A stretch of DNA of 5,064 bases, from the NCBI GenBank assembly GCA_945906715.1, contig CAMDRK010000216.1, forward strand, positions 1 to 5,064, given 5' to 3'. Under the pieces are notes generated by a model. It ran no database searches. It was not told the DNA's origin and saw nothing but the letters and a program-made list of their open reading frames with translations. The stretch is from Nitrospira lenta (GTDB lineage Bacteria; Nitrospirota; Nitrospiria; Nitrospirales; Nitrospiraceae). Made by a program: the position numbers and the translations under genes. This document shows, piece after piece, positions 4,687 to 5,064 of this stretch (positions are counted from its first letter, which is position 1; each line of letters begins with the position of its first letter).

Positions 4687-4788
4687 GTCTGGTTGGCCGG
4701 TCTTTCTGGCCTGTCTGGTTCTTTTGAATGAATTTCCAGTCCGATCAACCAGACAAACCAGATAGACTAAATAGACCAGATGAACCGG
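4687..4788. repeat. Degenerate 9-bp units in inverted orientation forming a long hairpin
   Basis: The left arm (4687-4722) reads as 9-base units GTCTGGTTG, GCCGGTCTT, TCTGGCCTG, TCTGGTTCT. The right arm (4747-4791) reads AACCAGACA, AACCAGATA, GACTAAATA, GACCAGATG, AACCGGCAT. The innermost TGTCTGGTT (4712-4720) and AACCAGACA (4747-4755) pair perfectly across a 26-base spacer. Further blocks of 5, 4 and 5 bp pair outward with small mismatches and one bulge. The array sits directly after uvrA, so it may end or protect its mRNA, though function is inferred. Confidence 0.65.
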
Positions 4789-4800
4789 CATTCCTTGGAC

Positions 4801-4890
4801 GCGCGCAGTGGAAGATCAATCAGCCCCCATCCCTAGAGAGATCACGAGCAAGCTTGGAGGAAGCAGGCCTATCGTTCGATGCGCGCAGTG
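4801..4890 (+). repeat. Repeated 10-mer GCGCGCAGTG, 80 bp apart
   Basis: GCGCGCAGTG occurs at 4801-4810 and 4881-4890. Each copy is preceded by GA and one more base (GAC, GAT) and followed by an A/G-rich stretch, then by GCC and ATCCC, so similarity extends imperfectly for about 30 bp. This suggests two diverged copies of a short element. No further copy is visible in the window. Confidence 0.45.
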
Positions 4891-5064
4891 AAGGATAACT
4901 CGGCCATCCCGCTGTGAGGTAGGAATGCGATGGCGACTCCCTCCATTGGAAGTCCCTATTCAGGTCGCTCCAGGCACGGTGTTTGCCGCTGGCAACGTAA
5001 ACATCTTTGCAAAGTCGGATCGGCATTGAAGGAATGACTTCGAGGAAGTACCGTGGATACTGAG

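Larger units (their letters stand above)
4636..5064. other. Gene-free region downstream of uvrA
   Basis: It holds a GC-rich hairpin (4660-4680), an inverted array of degenerate 9-bp units (4687-4788) and a repeated 10-mer (4801 and 4881). From about 4900 to the end I see no recognisable gene, tRNA or terminator. A 34-codon plus-strand frame at 4925-5029 and a 68-codon minus-strand frame at 4820-5026 overlap, and neither has a domain I recognise. A gene may begin beyond the window. Confidence 0.55.

Noticed and set aside
4687..4788. CRISPR array
   Set aside because: The 9-bp units are contiguous, degenerate and inverted, without spacers or repeats of CRISPR length.
3928..4791. Long minus-strand open frame (287 codons) opposite the uvrA 3' half
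   Set aside because: It lies antisense to the conserved second ATPase half of UvrA and begins in the 9-bp repeat array (LVYLVYLVCLV). It shows no domain of its own and is a codon-bias shadow.
4820..5026. 68-codon minus-strand frame near the right end
   Set aside because: No recognisable domain, biased low-complexity composition, no promoter or ribosome binding site, and it overlaps the repeated 10-mer.
4925..5029. 34-codon plus-strand frame containing QVAPGTVFAAGNVNIFAK
   Set aside because: The residues look protein-like, but it is short, has only a weak AGGA-type signal upstream and matches no family I know. I did not call it.

Overview
The window (about 5 kb, GC-rich) looks like chromosome of a free-living bacterium, most likely a Nitrospira-type (phylum Nitrospirota) genome. 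That assignment is inference. It rests on the menaquinone/ubiquinone methyltransferase and UvrA sequences, on promoters that sit directly against start codons, and on remembered resemblance of two repeats (the motif near 1848-1873 and the 9-bp GTCTGGTTG-type array near 4687-4788) to repeats seen in Nitrospira genomes. No ribosomal RNA, tRNA or other decisive taxonomic marker is present.

Layout: (1) 11-793, minus strand: ubiE/menG, a quinone C-methyltransferase, with its promoter at 800-829. (2) 794-1134: gene-free, holding a possible worn insertion-sequence end, a perfect 11-bp inverted repeat and a 16-bp imperfect direct repeat. (3) 1135-2040: a small patch of toxin-antitoxin-type genes. It has an orphan antitoxin-like ORF (1135-1353), a complete compact hicBA pair (1413-1604 and 1601-1780, 4-nt overlap, hicA starting with GTG), and on the minus strand a short ribbon-helix-helix-like protein (1846-2040) whose end appears to be written by a dispersed repeat. 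(4) 2041-2127: an 87-bp divergent promoter region with an AT-rich palindrome. (5) 2128-4635: uvrA, the damage-recognition ATPase of nucleotide excision repair, intact but about 100 residues shorter than E. coli UvrA because the insertion domain between two zinc-binding cysteine pairs is nearly absent. (6) 4636-5064: gene-free, with a GC-rich hairpin, a degenerate 9-bp repeat array in inverted orientation, and two copies of a 10-mer.

ubiE and uvrA are housekeeping genes with no pathway link. The accessory material between them is small TA-type genes and repeat debris, as expected of an insertion-prone gap between conserved genes. The clearest unifying signal is the promoter pattern: four genes have a -10-like hexamer ending only 6-10 nt before the preferred ATG, three of them preceded by TGC (extended -10). 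This predicts leaderless or nearly leaderless mRNAs. The ribbon-helix-helix gene is the exception, with a strong AGGAGG ribosome binding site.
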